Assembly (NCBI GenBank): GCA_037783545.1
Contig: JBBELK010000380.1
Location: forward strand, 558,001-622,000
DNA: 64,000 nucleotides
Origin: Henricia sp. BOLD:AAB3569
Taxonomy: Eukaryota > Echinodermata > Asteroidea > Spinulosida > Echinasteridae
Direction: 5' to 3'
Made by a program: the position numbers and the translations under genes. Under the pieces are notes generated by a model. It did not search any database. It had not been told where the DNA came from and was given only the letters and a program-made list of their open reading frames with translations. Positions 36,401-51,400 of this stretch are shown here, in pieces (the stretch's first letter is position 1; each line of letters begins with the position of its first letter).

Positions 36401-39400
36401 AGAAAATATACCGAAAACTTTTTAAACTTTTACAGAAAAATAACGACTGGTGGTTTATGCTATGCAGAAAGCATGCAACTTGCCTAGCAAAATAGTGACT
36501 GTCTCCTCGCTATGACGTAGCGGGGTCAATGCCTATCATAATGACGCCATCACCCGGTTTTTCATTTTGGCCTGTTGCCGGTTGACGAACACGGTTTTCT
36601 CTAATATAAAGTCAGCAATAAAGATAAGAAAAACGCAACTTTATCAAATAACATCCGTTTTATAAAATAACTGTTTTCCTCGCCAAGTAGCTTCAAGCTT
36701 TCAGCCCGGCTTTAAAAGAAAACAACAATGAAAATCCGTCTCCATTCATTCAAGAAACTATGCGAGGCCACTGTCTTATTTCCATTCCTCCATGGTCTTA
36801 TTTAGGGTGGTTCCCTGGCTATACTTCCCTCAACAGCCATAATACCATGGTAGTCAGGGTCCTAGTTTAGTTAACGAGAGGGCGCCCTTAGAAAAATAAA
36901 TACATGTATGTGTAAGTACACATTTATATAAATTATCTTTATCATTTTCTTATAAAAAAATATTGACCTCGGGCAGAATCATTGGACATGGACAGATGGA
37001 ATCACTTCTATCTTCCATTTGAACAAGGTTTTTAAGGTCAAATGTTGGATTAAAATTAGTCTCGTGGCCAGACCTGCTGGGGATGCTCGACCATCAGGTC
37101 TAGGCAAATCACGGAGAAAGCTCATCACTGACAGGTTGAACGTGACTACCCATTTGTGAGCCGTTGTTGATAGTACGTGGTCATGTGATCAAATCAGCGT
37201 GCTCCCATAGGAACAGAACGTGCTCTTGGTGGTAGTCGGGTGCCAAAAGATCGTGCGATATGACGCGGCACGGCGCTTTATACAATACAGCTACTAAACT
37301 TCGTCAGTGTTTCAAATGCTATGCGGTAACCGTTGTGATTGAATCTGACCAAAATTGGGAGGGAATTCTTCGTGTTCAACGAGGGACAACGTCACAAAGA
37401 AGTACGTGCCAGCTACTAAATATGAACATGTAATGTGGGCGAAGAAGGTACGTGTCATCATTCTTGTAAAGACCATTTGGGTGTGTTATGGTACTGATTT
37501 GTGTGCAGCCTTCTGAGCTTTACCCGTGGGGCTGATGATAATGAGCCAAAAGCTTCGCAGGGGTCCCACACCGAATTTCGTTGCGGGCCTCAATCAATCG
37601 GCGATGAGCTCTTATCGTGATTCCCAAGACCTGGTGGGCGAGCATCTCCAGCAGGTCGGGGTACGAGACTAGATAAACAATTTGGAAAATTACAAATCCC
37701 GTATACGTGCTTTAAGCAATTAGTAGCCTGATACAAGTGGGTGATAACAAGTAACAGTGTGTAAATCTGCCATCAGTGATTGATGAGTCAGGCATACTTG
37801 AGATAGTGCAGGGTAGTCCAAAACAATCAGAGAGGAATCCACGTGCACAATCTTCAATCATTTTTGCCACACTTCAACTGTAATAATCCGAGTGGTACAT
37901 GTATAGTAATTACTGTGTGACCATGGACATTGCAAAAGGCCGGGAGAAAACAGAGCGAAAACAATTAAGCGAAGACAGAAAATAAAAATGGACAAGAAGG
38001 AAAATTGCTTGAGAAATTGGAGTGAAAAAAATAAATACAAGACCTTTTCCCCTTCATTGTTGAAAGTTTGTCAACGTCCTATAATGATGAGACCTTTACA
38101 TTCTCCCAGGAAAGAGCTATTTTAACCCTGAAGACAACCACGTGTGTCATTGTACAAAAGATTACAGGATATTGTTCAAATTTGAACATGTAGTTGCCAC
38201 TTGCAGAGGTCTTGTAATCCAAAACACCCTTGTGACTTTGGCATGTATTTAACCAACAAACAGCTAATCTTAAGTTGGTCGTTGATGACCGAAGCCGTTA
38301 GTTATTATTGCAATGAACCATCAAAGATCACAGAATTGTAAACTGCTTTCAGCAATAACAAAACATGTATAGACTGCCATGGGGAGCAATCACCATACCA
38401 AATCCTTCTAGGTGTGCGGCTGGATAATAGGCCTAATGGAGGACGGCTACATTAATCATATGCAGCACGATATGGGGCCGAGGGGCCGAGGGTCAAACTT
38501 CCCCCCCCCCCCCCCCTCCCCCCATTGCCATCCCCCCCCCCCCCCCCCCCCATTGCCCCCCCCCCCCCCACCATTGCCCACCCCCACCCCCCATTGTGTC
38601 TCAAACATCCAAGGAATTCTAAAGGAATTCCTTTCAGTTTTTAGGGGGTGTAGGGGTTGGTGCGTTAACAAAAGCGAAGAGTGTGTTGCGTCATAGGGCG
38701 TTAGGGGGAGTCCTTAGGCCCTAAATCGTGCTTGTTATATATAATTATGTTGAAGTAGTTATCGACAAAACACATCAGTATGCAACATATGCATGGGGGT
38801 TAAACCAATCAGAAGCAATGTTCGCTAAACTGCAGTACGGAAAAAATATCGCCAACCGGCTCCGTGGAGCCGTGTTAGCGCCCTCAGCTCGTCAGCCGGC
38901 CTAACCGTGGAATGGTGCTGGCGCCACCTGCTAGCCGATTAGGACCGGCGTTACAGTATTCTAACAAAAAGCAATATATACATGTTAATTTAAGTGCCAT
39001 CTTCGGCCTCAGCAGTGGGCTTTATCAACAAATTGGAGAGCATGCAAAAAGAAACGGCTAAAATGTATGTTTATCAAAGAATCCCCGCTTAGCAGCTATG
39101 ACAGCTACACACACTCGCGGCATCCTGATTGTCAGTTTCTCTCTAGATACCTCTTACCCGTCTGCTTTAATAGCTTGGTTTATTATGAATAAACAAAATA
39201 ATACTTCCTTCTCAAAAACCTAAAACTTTCATGGCGTTTCCAAAGTTTTGATGGGTAATGTGTACATATTTCCCAAGATTGTTCACAACACATTCATAAA
39301 CCTGGAGGTAAAACAACAAAAAATCGTAAGTTTTATATTAACCTGATACTACAACTTACCTTGTTTCCTCTAAAAATCTTTCCATAGCGAGCGATGATGA

Positions 39401-42400
39401 TGGTATTATTCAAGTTCAGATCTGGATGATTTTTCTCCAGGTACTCAAAATCCTCCACCTTTGCATAGTTCGCATAAACTAAGTCACCCTTTAATGAGAA
39501 ATAACACGAAACTAACTTTTCAAATATTTGTTATAAACAAAAATAGGGGGTGCCTTGATCCAACCTTGGACAGAACTTAAACAAACACCAAATATACTAC
39601 CTTGCAGGCTGGCAAGAAGGGAAAATTTGAGTTCCTTTTACATTACATAGAGAAAGTTACGAGATGAGCAATTTGCCAAAGTCATTTGGTTTACAAAGCA
39701 GTATAAATTGGCCTAAGACCGTATCGAATAGCCACAATTTCGTGGGGCAGTTTCTTTGTTCCTTGAGGACATGCATGGTTGCACATATTGCAGTGCTTCC
39801 ATTGTTAAACGGTTTAAGTAACAAAAGGTGCCCCACAAAATGGCGGCTATTCGATACGGTCTATATGACTTCACTGTTATATATAAAACAAATTAGTTAA
39901 TTTCCTGCAGAGTACCAACTGTAATTTTCGGTTCTCCTTGTTTAAAGGAGCTTGACCAGATTTTTTCCAGAAAATGGATTTCGTTCTAATTTAACGATAG
40001 CATAAAATACCTCCCCAAAATATTATCCACGGGAAGAAAACAGGAAATTTGTTATCTCCAATTTGGATGTGGAAGCAAAAGGGTTGGTGTATTCACTGCA
40101 GTGCTTTATGTATTAAGCAAATAAATATGTTTACAAAAAAACATACGGTTTTTTAAATATATTGATAGAGAGCCTTGAAAAAAATATGGATAGAGAGCGC
40201 GAATTTTCATAATGTTAACGAGAAAAATACGCAAATGATATAAAAAATTGCATATATACATGCGAACAAATGACTGCGAGTTGTTGTAGCACTAGTACAA
40301 AGGAAATGTCTGGCAAATGCCTGAAAATGTGCACAAGCATTTAGCACTGTTATGAAAGTGTTGGCAAAAATGTGAATTTGGCTATTGTTTTGAAATTTGC
40401 CAACTGGAACCCGTGTGTCAAATTTGCACAAAATGACTTAAGTCAGTCTAAATGAACATTATTTTGATATTCGATCAGATCATCAGAATATTGAAATAGT
40501 GAATTATATTCGATTTGCACATCCCAGGAAAGCTATTAACAGGTATAAAATTCAACAGTCCTTATTACTTTGCATTGACAACACATAGCATAGGCCCCTT
40601 TACTGAAATTGCAATAACCTTGCCGAAATTGTTTTTCATTGGTAAAGAATAGATACAGATAAAAAGGGAGAACAGGATTGAGAAAAGAAAATGATAATTC
40701 TGTCTACATCATGTACACAAAGAGCGACTTATTTACTTCTGGTTCTCCCTGGAAGGAATAGGCATTGAACGGTGGCACGACTGTGGGATTGTCATCTTCT
40801 GGACGAAGTACTTCTTCTTCAAGTCGAGTAGTAAATACCTCCTTGTCGTCCTCTAAAATGGAAACCTAAAAAAAAAGAAAACAAAAGAAGAAGAATTTCT
40901 GAATGATTAACACAATATTATACCCACAACTCACACAAGCCCAACACATCATTTGTTCAGGAGACCCTTCATGGTAATGCCAGACCGAGGCGACACCTTC
41001 GACTTACGACCACGCCCTTTAAAGTTTCTCACTGTGTGGAACTCCTTGTACTTCCTAATTATGCTCTGAACGGTGGCCATTGACAATAGCCATGCGCAAG
41101 TCCTCACTGAGTTCTTTTTTCTTTGTCATGCTGACCAGAAACTGATAATGAAGGCATCACCTCCCCTTACTTTATAGCCTACAAGCAGAGTGCTGTTCTA
41201 TGACATGCTTTGATTTAAATTGAATTTAATAGATAGGCTATGTTAATGATTCAAATCTTATGTAAACATGTTAGGATAATTGTTGAACAACAAAAAGGAA
41301 TCACTGGAATGTCGAAAGCAGGTGCATTATCACACAAAAATTGCCTAAATGCTGAGACTTTGTAAGGGGTATGAATAATCTGGATATTGCTATTGTTATG
41401 CAAATGATGCTGAGCCAAAAACATGTGGTCTTGTGCAAGGCAACTAACTGTCCTAGGATACAGTGAAGGTTCCTTCACAATAGTTTTTGGGAGTGAGGAC
41501 ATTTGAAAAATGTTAGATTTTTCAAAGGGTATGAATAATTTTGAGCACATCCGTATGTTGTTCCTGTTTTGGGAAGATTTCCAATCATATAGGGACATAT
41601 AGGCCCATGATAGGAGGGGTAAGCTGTGTTTGACTGTATTAACTTGTTAATATATGTTTTCCCGCACATTTAAAACTGGTTAACTTTAATTTCGTCTCGA
41701 AAATTCCCGACTTCCCGAATGGAACAATTTCGTCATTTGGAAATCAAATGTATTTTATTTTATTTCGTAACTTTCGTTATTTCTACCTCTTCAATGTTTC
41801 CCTTTCTATTTTAAACACATTCATTTGTTTTACTTGTATCTAAATTACGGTTTCCTTAAACGTGCGCCTATAACTTTAAAATGTAATGTTTCTAAAAGAT
41901 TTGTAATCATGAGAGCAAGTGCAAGAAACTAACCTGGAAAGCTGTTATTAAAAAGCTTGTCCACCAAGATACATACCATCCGACGAATTTGATCGATGGT
42001 AATTTGATCGATAATTTGTTGAAATGGTTGAACAAAGACGAATTCAATCCTTAGGCCTACGTGATGTAGATGATCATCAGTCGAGACGAATTCGATTGAA
42101 ATCTTACGACATTGGAGTGACAAAATGTTGAAATTCGTTGTAACTACTGATAATTTGGAAAGACCAAAGACCATTTGCTCGTTTCACTCGTCTTTGGACG
42201 AAATTGAAGTGAAAGCAGTATACACATGATTAGTATCTCGAAGAATCAGAAATGTTCACAGATTGACACATAACTTACACGATATAAACATGATGACGGC
42301 AGAAAACTTCCTCTGAAATGGTTTTGTCTGAAGTGCTAGTCTTTGAGAAATGAGCAAAACAATTATTTTTCGTCTCACGAGACGTAAAACCAATTCGCCC

Positions 42401-45400
42401 TAAAACCATTTCGCCCTGGACCACTTCGCCCTGAAGCACTTCACCCAAATGCCATTTTACTTTAAAACAACTTCGTGCACAGGCCGTGGTCAGGGCGAAG
42501 TGGTTTTAGGGCGAAATTACTGTACACCTTTTTGACTGTTTTCTCAAAAATTAGACGACGTACGGAGCTAGTTTTTGCTCAGGTTGGTTTTATTTTTGTT
42601 TTATTCACCACATCCAACAGCGGAGGGACCGCCAATTACAGGAATGGGAGCAAGTGTGGTTGAGTCCCTTGCTCATTTTATTCACCACATCCAACAGCGG
42701 AGGGACCGCCAATTACAGGAATGGGAGCAAGTGTGGTTGAGTGCCTTGCTCAGGGGCACAGGTGCCACAACCCGTCGCGGACCGGAATCGAACCTACATT
42801 CTAGTACTAGCACAGGAACTTAAGTTCGACGCACTAGACCGCTCGGCCATAACACCCCACAAATCATACATACAAACTATTTGTAACAGTTTACCAATCA
42901 TGTATACTATCTTTAACCGGATATGAATTTGAATGGGAAAATAAGTTTTAAAATGTGCGGGAAAACCTATAATTTTGTAAATTTATGTTCTGAAACAACA
43001 ATTTCATGAAATATTATTAGTTTACAACAATTGCATGGTTCTGTCTTTAATTTGTATGAGCAAAAACATATTTATTACTTAAATTTTCACATCATTTACT
43101 CAAAATGTTGATGGCAATAATGAAATATATTTCGTTCTAACCTATCATATAAAAATACCTCCCCAAAATACTATTCGTAAGAAGAAAACATGAAAGGTTG
43201 ATGTATATCACTGCACCATATATAAAATTAGTTTCCAAAACATCAGTGCACTGTAAAAAGTGACTCTACATTATGCACGTGATCCTACCATTAGTACCAA
43301 GCTTATGCACCTGAAGCGTTGCGGTTGTGCAATGCATACGCCTCAAGTAATTGATGTTGAGGTGACTGTCACCTCTGTCATGCACCTCATGTTGAGGTGA
43401 CTGTCACCTCAAGTGTTTCATGTGCCTGATGTAAGTTAAACGCGAGTGTGAGTTAAACGCGAGTTCAACAAATTAAACTATCACTTGATGTACATGAGGA
43501 ACAGTGGTTTAATCTACTTGAGCTACTTGGGGTGCTAGTCACTAACACATCAGGTACCTCATCAACAAGCAGTTACTGCCTCATCATGTGTTTATAAATT
43601 TGGGACAAAAATGTGCTGATGAAACAGTGTGGTTTTTTGACGATATGTCCTTGAAAATACACAGAATGCAGGCGTGAAATTTTTAATTGGTAATGACAAA
43701 AATATTACATGATATGGTATCAACGTCTCAACACCCATGGGAAAAATTTGTGTCAAAAATGTGATCTGGTCACGCTCCGTTAAGCTACATGTACTCTACA
43801 AACCGACTTACATTGTTTGGGTTATTTGCATCTGGGTAAGACAGGAGTACATCATAAGGTACAAGTTTGGCCGAATCCAGTCCTTGTTCGATCCATGTGT
43901 TTCGTATGTACTTGGAATTTTCCAGCTCAGCTGGTGAGCCAGCTATATGTGGAACTCTCGTGAAGTATCTGTTACCATCCAAAAAAAGTAACAAAAGGAA
44001 ATCCATCACATGCATGCAAAAACATTCTTTTTCAAACTCACAAACATCAGAAAAAAATTCATTTACCAAATCGACATCATCATCAAAGGCAATACAGATT
44101 GGTATTAAAGAGGATACATGAATAAATTTAAGACATGGGAGGAAAACCAACAGAATGAAGTAGGCATATATACTGTCTTTTCCCCATAAAACGTCGCATT
44201 TTTCCTATACATGTAGGCCTGCTGATCAGAACAGGCACTTTTTGACAAATTTAGTTTTTTTTACATTTTTGGGGTTCTTGGGGTGCCCTCTTTCATTTCA
44301 AACCAAATTATTGTCCGGTTTTTTAGTTATGAAACATCTGAAAATGGCGAAAAAACCCATTTCACTTAATTTGGTGACCGTTCACTGCTTCTGCGTATTA
44401 CATCAGAGCGCTCGTACCGGGTACCAACCAAAGCCTTATCGCTGTTTTAACGTAAGAAAAATCAATAAATTAAGAAATATATGGAATTTTACAAAATGTT
44501 AACTTTGTGGATATGGTACTAAATTCATCAGTATAAAGATAAGTCTCGTCCGCAGCCCCGATGAAGTAATATAACTGCTAATCTGGAGGACCGCCGCTCA
44601 AACACACACTGAACATCATATGGAGGTGGCGAACAACGTTTTGAGTTTTTCTCACGCGCATCGAATTTTGTTTTTTGTCATACCGACGAACACGTTCCCA
44701 GCTTTATAATTGCTCAGAGATTAATCAAATAAATAGAAAATACGTAATTAATTAAAGTTTAGACATTAAGCAAGAAGGTTACTTAACCCAAAAGTGGGAT
44801 TTTATTTTCAAAAACATTGAATTCGAAGGACCAAAATAAGTCCAACTAAAAACGCGAATTACTCGAAACTACAGTTTGGCCTTGTTCGTCAGTATGGGAA
44901 AACGCGAAAGACCGCCTAAATAAGCAACTTTGCGGTGAAATATGTATGTAAACTAATCGCATTTCTTAAATACAGATTACATAACTAAAGAATAAAACTG
45001 CCTTGTAGAAATTTCAGCCACATAGATGCAGTAATACGTACTTCAGAAAACCATAAAAATCCATGCACGGTTTTGCGTTGAATGAATGGTAGAAAATGGT
45101 CTGCATACTTTTTTTAAAGGTACTTTCAGGGAATTTCTCCCACGAATTTCTCCCATTTTACAAAGGAAAATATCATATGGTGTTTAATTGTTACCATATG
45201 GCTATCAGCACTTTTAGTGATGTATTGGGGCTTTGGAAAAAAATTGAATCCATAAACAAGCAATGGTTTATGTTGACTTCCTTCATGAAGACCCGAAAAA
45301 AGCTGTTTATAAAGCCAAGCCTTTTACATTTTTCCACACGTTTTCATAGGTTTCTTAATAGCTAAGTACATAGATGGGCAAAATATTCGTAAATTTTACA

Positions 45401-48400
45401 GATTGACGGTTATTTTGAGTGGAGATCACTGTCTTGTAGTGACAAAAATACTGATACAATGAGCACCAATCTATCGTACCAGTTCAGGCCTTGGTTGCTA
45501 TTTATCATCCTATATCTGACCTATATCATGAAGAGAATGAATAATATGTTTACAAAGGCATTTAGTCACAGTAAATATGAGCAAGATAATTTTGTAGTCT
45601 TTGTAGACCTGATTATACATGGTTGTTTTTACGATCGAGGGGCCTTGGCGAAAGAGGTAATATTTTCATACAAACGCCTTTATCTGCTCTCAGAATTTGA
45701 GAAAAAACCTTGAGTTGTTCGTAGAAGATGACTCACAAAGCCCCCAGTGGGTAATACGTCTGTATCAGATCTCTCTGTACAAAGTTACGTTTGCAACAGG
45801 ACAGATATATGATATCGATACTGTATCTGATTCCCGTCCTATGCCCACGCCACAACATTCAAATTTTCAAAACCCAGATAATTTTTCTTATAAAGATAAA
45901 GTGCATGATTTGTAATTACATGATTAAAAACGGCGTTATTTCCACTCATACTTAAAAGCCTACATGTATGTCGAGAACACTATGAGCAACTAACAATGGA
46001 AATTGGGCACAAACCATTGTTATTAACAATGGTGTGTGCCCAATTTCCATTGTTAGTTGCTCATAGTGGGAAAACTGCCTTGTAGAAATTTCAGCCACAT
46101 ATAGATGCATTAATAGGCCTACTTCAAAAAACCTGAAAGTTCCATGCATTGTTTTTGATGTGTGCATAATTGAGTGGTAAATGTTGTCTGCAGACAACTT
46201 TTTAAAAACCCACCTTCAGTTTGCAATTTCTTTCTGGTGTTTGTTACCATTGCAATCAACACTTTTATCAGTTTTTTCTTGTCAAATGAAGTAAAAGTGT
46301 GGGTAACTGCAAATGATGTATTGAGGCTGAACACTTTTATTATTATTTTTTATTTCAATTACAAAATCCACAGCATCACCGAAGCCAATTACAGATTTTG
46401 GGTAGAAAATACAGAAATGTTTAGACGTAAGACGAAAACTAACAGAATCAAGGTGTGATACAATGATATAATAATTTGAATTATTTTGATAATTTAAAAT
46501 AAGGATCACCCACTGAATCATCACTGAATCATCAGTTCATGAGGTCAGGAAAGAGACTTAGGAGCCTCAGATGTCGTACGAGTCGATATTTGAATTCGTT
46601 TGTGCCATGTGTAAGAGCATTCAATCTTGCCAAATGTTAATTTTTAGTCATTGTGTATTTTAAATGGCTAAAGTACAAAAAGCAGCATTGGGTACAAAGG
46701 AATATGTAAGTACATGTAGTGTCTGTATTTTTTAAATTTTTGTTTATTTCTGTATTTTATGTACTTTTAACATGAAGTTTAAAGGCAGACTGAGAGGCTC
46801 GTCATATCTACTATCAAAACGAAAGCGTCTTCCTTAACTATCAAGGAAATATTGGAAGAGCTGAAAAAACGAGGATCTGACCCAAATGGTTTGAAAAGCG
46901 TGCTTTTTCAACGACTACAAGATACACTCAAGAAAAATGCCGACGATTGTGACTACATCACCATAGACACTAAGAGTAAGCCCACACTTGACTCAGATAC
47001 TATCGCTACGGCCGTGGCAGATTTGAAGAACGTCATCGAGGCCCTAAAGGGTGAAATCGTACAGTTAAGGGACCAATTCAACAACATTCATGAACTAAAA
47101 CGGCAAGTGGGGCAACTGAAAAACGAGAAAAAGATTCTCCAAACGCCTTTGATTTGCTTCGGGAAGAACGCTAAACCGCATCCGTGCACCACCACAATGA
47201 CATTAAAGGCGTGTTTATTTCATGACAGCTCCGAATCCAGATCCCGGGTTGTTTTACTGCGAAGAAACAAACGGAACTGCTCTCAACTCGGATCTCAAAT
47301 AACGTGAATTGCAATTTATTTACCAAATTTGTCAAATTTCTGTTCAAAGTTTCTCTCACGACATTCATCGTAAATAAACAAGCATCCTAAATTTGTTTGT
47401 ATCATGTGTTGCCTCTGAAAATTGAAACGACACGGTTTTACTCGCACAAACATCTTCGCGATGTTTACGTCGCCATTTTCAATTGGATCTAGCGCTGAAC
47501 CATCTCTCGAGAAGGACTCTACAGATCACAGATCTCGATCAGGATATGAGCGAAGTGAACGAGTTCCCCTTGGATCTGCGCTGATCTCTGAATCTCTGGA
47601 TCCGTCTGAAACAAACACACCCTAAACAATCGACCACAGCTGCCGAAAACAGACGAATGGATGACTAAGCGTCATGCATCTAACTCCATTAAATCAACCC
47701 AATTAGATTTGATGCGCTTCATGACCTGGCCGACGATCAAACCCCTGAAGAGGTAATTGATATGTATTTCAATAATATATTCATGCTAATGGCGGTGGCA
47801 GTACAGGAAACGTCAACAATCTAAGTTTGAGGCCCGTGCAGATATAGCCGTAATTGGCGATTCTATGATCAATTAGAACATCAAAGGCAACCGTCTCAGC
47901 AAGAAACGGGTTAAATGTTATACCTTTTCTGGAGCCACGATTGAGGACCTAGCCTCCAAGCAGGATCTGGTCACATTTAAAGTACACTATATACGAGGTA
48001 ATTCTCCATGTTGGAAGCAACAACGTTGTAGACGACGCCAACACGATAATCTCCAAACTCCAAATAATTGACAGGCCATCTGATTAGCCATATTCGCGGC
48101 GAAACCCCCATACCCTTACATCCAGCAGACCAAAACAGATCACCAATTAAAATCTATGCCGAAGTGACCCGCTACTCCCCCAGGCACTTTCCGGTTTGGG
48201 TTTTCACAAGGCCCTACCTCCAGGAACCAGACAAAGGGCAACTCTACGCCGCCCGAACACTCAAGATCAAGATTAGAAACAATACCTGAACTTTGTGAGG
48301 AGAGTAACAAGAACACATGCAGGTGGATACTGGTGTCACACCAGCACAATCCCAATTAACATCTACGTCAGTGGGTTAAAGCTTACTCAGACACCTAAAT

Positions 48401-51400
48401 GTAAGAACTCTACCTGGTAATTTATATGAAATCAAATATATTTTAACTAACCAAAGTGTTGACATACTAGCCCTTAGTGAAACTCGATTAAACGAGAATA
48501 TAACCAACTAGGAGGTAGCTGTTGATGACTTTCACATATATAGAAAAGATCGTAATCGGAACGGTGGAGGAGTGTTGGTTTACATAAATAATAATATCAC
48601 TCATAGCCTACGAAATGACCTTATGCATGATGAGCTAGAAATGGTTGCTGTTTAACTTAAGCAAAATATTAAGTCTAAGCCAGTGATTTTATTAGTGCAG
48701 TGGTACAGACCACTCGGCTCCAGTATCGAGCTTTTTGGCCAAATTGAGCGTCTGTCATATTGACAATGAAAATAAAGAAATAATCTTTATGGGTGGTTTC
48801 AACTGTGATATATTCGGCACTAATCTCTCTTGTCACAGCAAAAAAAAAACCTGAAATTTGCGAAAACTTGTACCTTGAACAAGTTATAAACGAACCAACT
48901 AGAATAACTGAAAATTCATCTACTCTAATCAAGGTGCTGTTTTACATCTAGTAAATCTAAAATCATTAAGAGTGGTGTCCATACATATTGGGATCAGTGA
49001 CCACTCCATGATTATTGTCATCTGGAATAACAAAAACACTCCTTTAAAATATCACACTTTCAAGACTTCTAGGTCATATAATCAGTTCAATCTTCATAAG
49101 AGATCTATCTCTATAGACTTGACTCAAAAAATTGAGTACATAATGTCGACGTATGCTTATAGAAGTGTTTAAAAAAGCTCTTCCTTGAGGTTTGTGATAA
49201 CCATGCATCTATAATAAAAAAGAAGACATTAATTCTTGCGTGGAAAGATACAATAACTCCCTTTCGAAGATAATTGACAAGTTAGCACCAAAGAAAACAC
49301 GAACCGTGGTAGTGAAACCATCAAGTCCCTGGATGACTCAGGACATCGACGCAGCTAAAGAAGAAAAAGTGGGGCCAAAGTGAAGCAAAGACATGTCATA
49401 TATATATTGTCATTGTATATATACAATCGATTGTACTCCCTTTTCATCTGCTTCGCCAGCATTTTGCAGAGATAGCACCATGTTTTCAATAAATTCTCGA
49501 TCAGTTTGTAACAAGACTGAAATCATCATTGATCATCTGATAGAACACAAATTGGACATCATGTGCCTAACCGAAACCTGGCTAACTAGCACTGACGTAC
49601 ACAAGAAGGCTCTGTACTTTCACTTCCAGGTTATAATTTCTTTCACATACCTCGGGCTAACCGCAGTGGAGGCTAGGGGTGTGGCTATTCTGCACCGTGA
49701 TGATATTGAAAACAAACATTCATCCTTCCCTGCAACTAGTTTCGAGAGTATGTGCTGTGATTTGAAGTTCAAAGGAACTAGTTCACTTGTCATCTACCGG
49801 CCACCATACTGCACTAAACACAAGATCAGGTGTATTCTTCCATGAGTTTTCGGACTTGCTTACAACTCTTGTTTCATCTCCCAGTAAACTGATAATTGTA
49901 GGTGACTTCAATATCCACCTGGATATTTCAAATAACCAGGACAGCATGAAACTCATAGAAACATTCCACTTGAAGCAATTTGTGAAAGAGGCCACACATG
50001 AAAATTGACACATGTTAGACCTAGTAATTACTCGAGCTAGCAACAACTTAATAAGTGAACTGGAAGTTTCATCATTTTTAACGGATCATGCCGCAATTCA
50101 CTGCACATTGAAAGTTAATAATAAGCAAAAATGCAGCAAGAAACTCATCACATACCGGAACTTCAAAGCCATCGACCATGAAAAATTAGCAGATGACATT
50201 CATGCATTGGATCTCGTGTCAAAACCAGAACCTGGTCTCAATGTTCTAATTGACCAGTTTGAAGCACAACTTAGTTCAATTCTTGATCACCACGCTCCGA
50301 AAAAGACGAGTCTGGTAACTGTACGTCCACGCAATGTCTGGTACACAAATTGCTGAAGCTAAACGCCTACGCAAACGACTTGAAAGACGATGGCGTGCAG
50401 ACAAGACTGAAATCAACAGGAAACTATTTACAGATCAAAGATCACTTGTTTTAGAAATGATCAAGTCTGCTAAAGCTAATTACTTCAAAGAGCAAATCTT
50501 TAGTTGCACCGGTCATAGCCAGTTCTTCAGAATCATTGATAGCGCTCTTCATCGATCAAGTAAGCCCAAACTCCCAGCACATACGTCTTCAAAGGAACTT
50601 GCAGAGAGGTTTAGCGCTCTTTTCGCAACGAACTCGATTCAACGTATTTACTCAGGCATCACAAGTTTTACTTTTCGTGTCTGCCCACACAGGATGAAAT
50701 CGAAAGGAACATTGCTCGTACTGAAGCTTGCTTGAGGGATATCAGTACATGGATACTTGAAACTCAGTGACGACAAAACTGATTTATATTGTTGGGTTCC
50801 AGACAACAGTTGGCCAAATTCGAAACGCACCAATTAACTAAATATTAGGGGGACACCAAAGTGGTTCGACGAAAATCAGAATGACCATATTTTTATTGCT
50901 TGCCTAAATTTCCAAGTCCAAACACTTAAGACCTACATTATGCATGAACATTGATATGTTGTGGCCAGAACACTTAATAGTTACGTACACATGTTTCACG
51001 CGTAAGATGGGACACAACATCTTACACGTGAAACACATTTTTTGCCAAACCTTTTGTATTACGAAAATATCAAATTGTTCATCAAATGTGGGTTTTATTG
51101 TCAAAAGCAATGTGTTATCAATCTTTTCAGTTTATGCTACGTTTACTCCATGTCCCCGGCAGTCCCGGTGTCGCGTGTAAATTTAACCGCCATGTAAATT
51201 TATCCGGGATGACCAAATTTGGTCATCTACGTAATGCAACGTCATGCGCACTGCATAACCAAAGTGCACCGCTTCGTGCTGTGCTGAATCTTCCGGCCCA
51301 GCGTGTATAGTGTACACTACGTATACAGTAGGACTCGTCTAAGCCGCGAATCGAGGTCCTCTATGTGGAAATTTACCATCGTATCGAGGACGCCTCGCGA

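Larger units (their letters stand above)
34888..39359. other. Intron 4 (4.5 kb)
   Basis: Holds two TIR elements (36198-36519, 37057-37671), a C-rich tract (38501-38595) and otherwise AT-rich sequence without recognised coding. At 38860-38960 a GC-rich patch carries GGCGCCACCTGCTAG, a weak CTCF-like match on the minus strand. Confidence 0.75.

Noticed and set aside
38412-38696. Pro-rich and Gly-rich frames over the C-tract
   Set aside because: Homopolymer translation artefact.
49393-50735. Intact LINE ORF2
   Set aside because: Frameshifts, a stop near 50008 and no RT domain; listed as relic.
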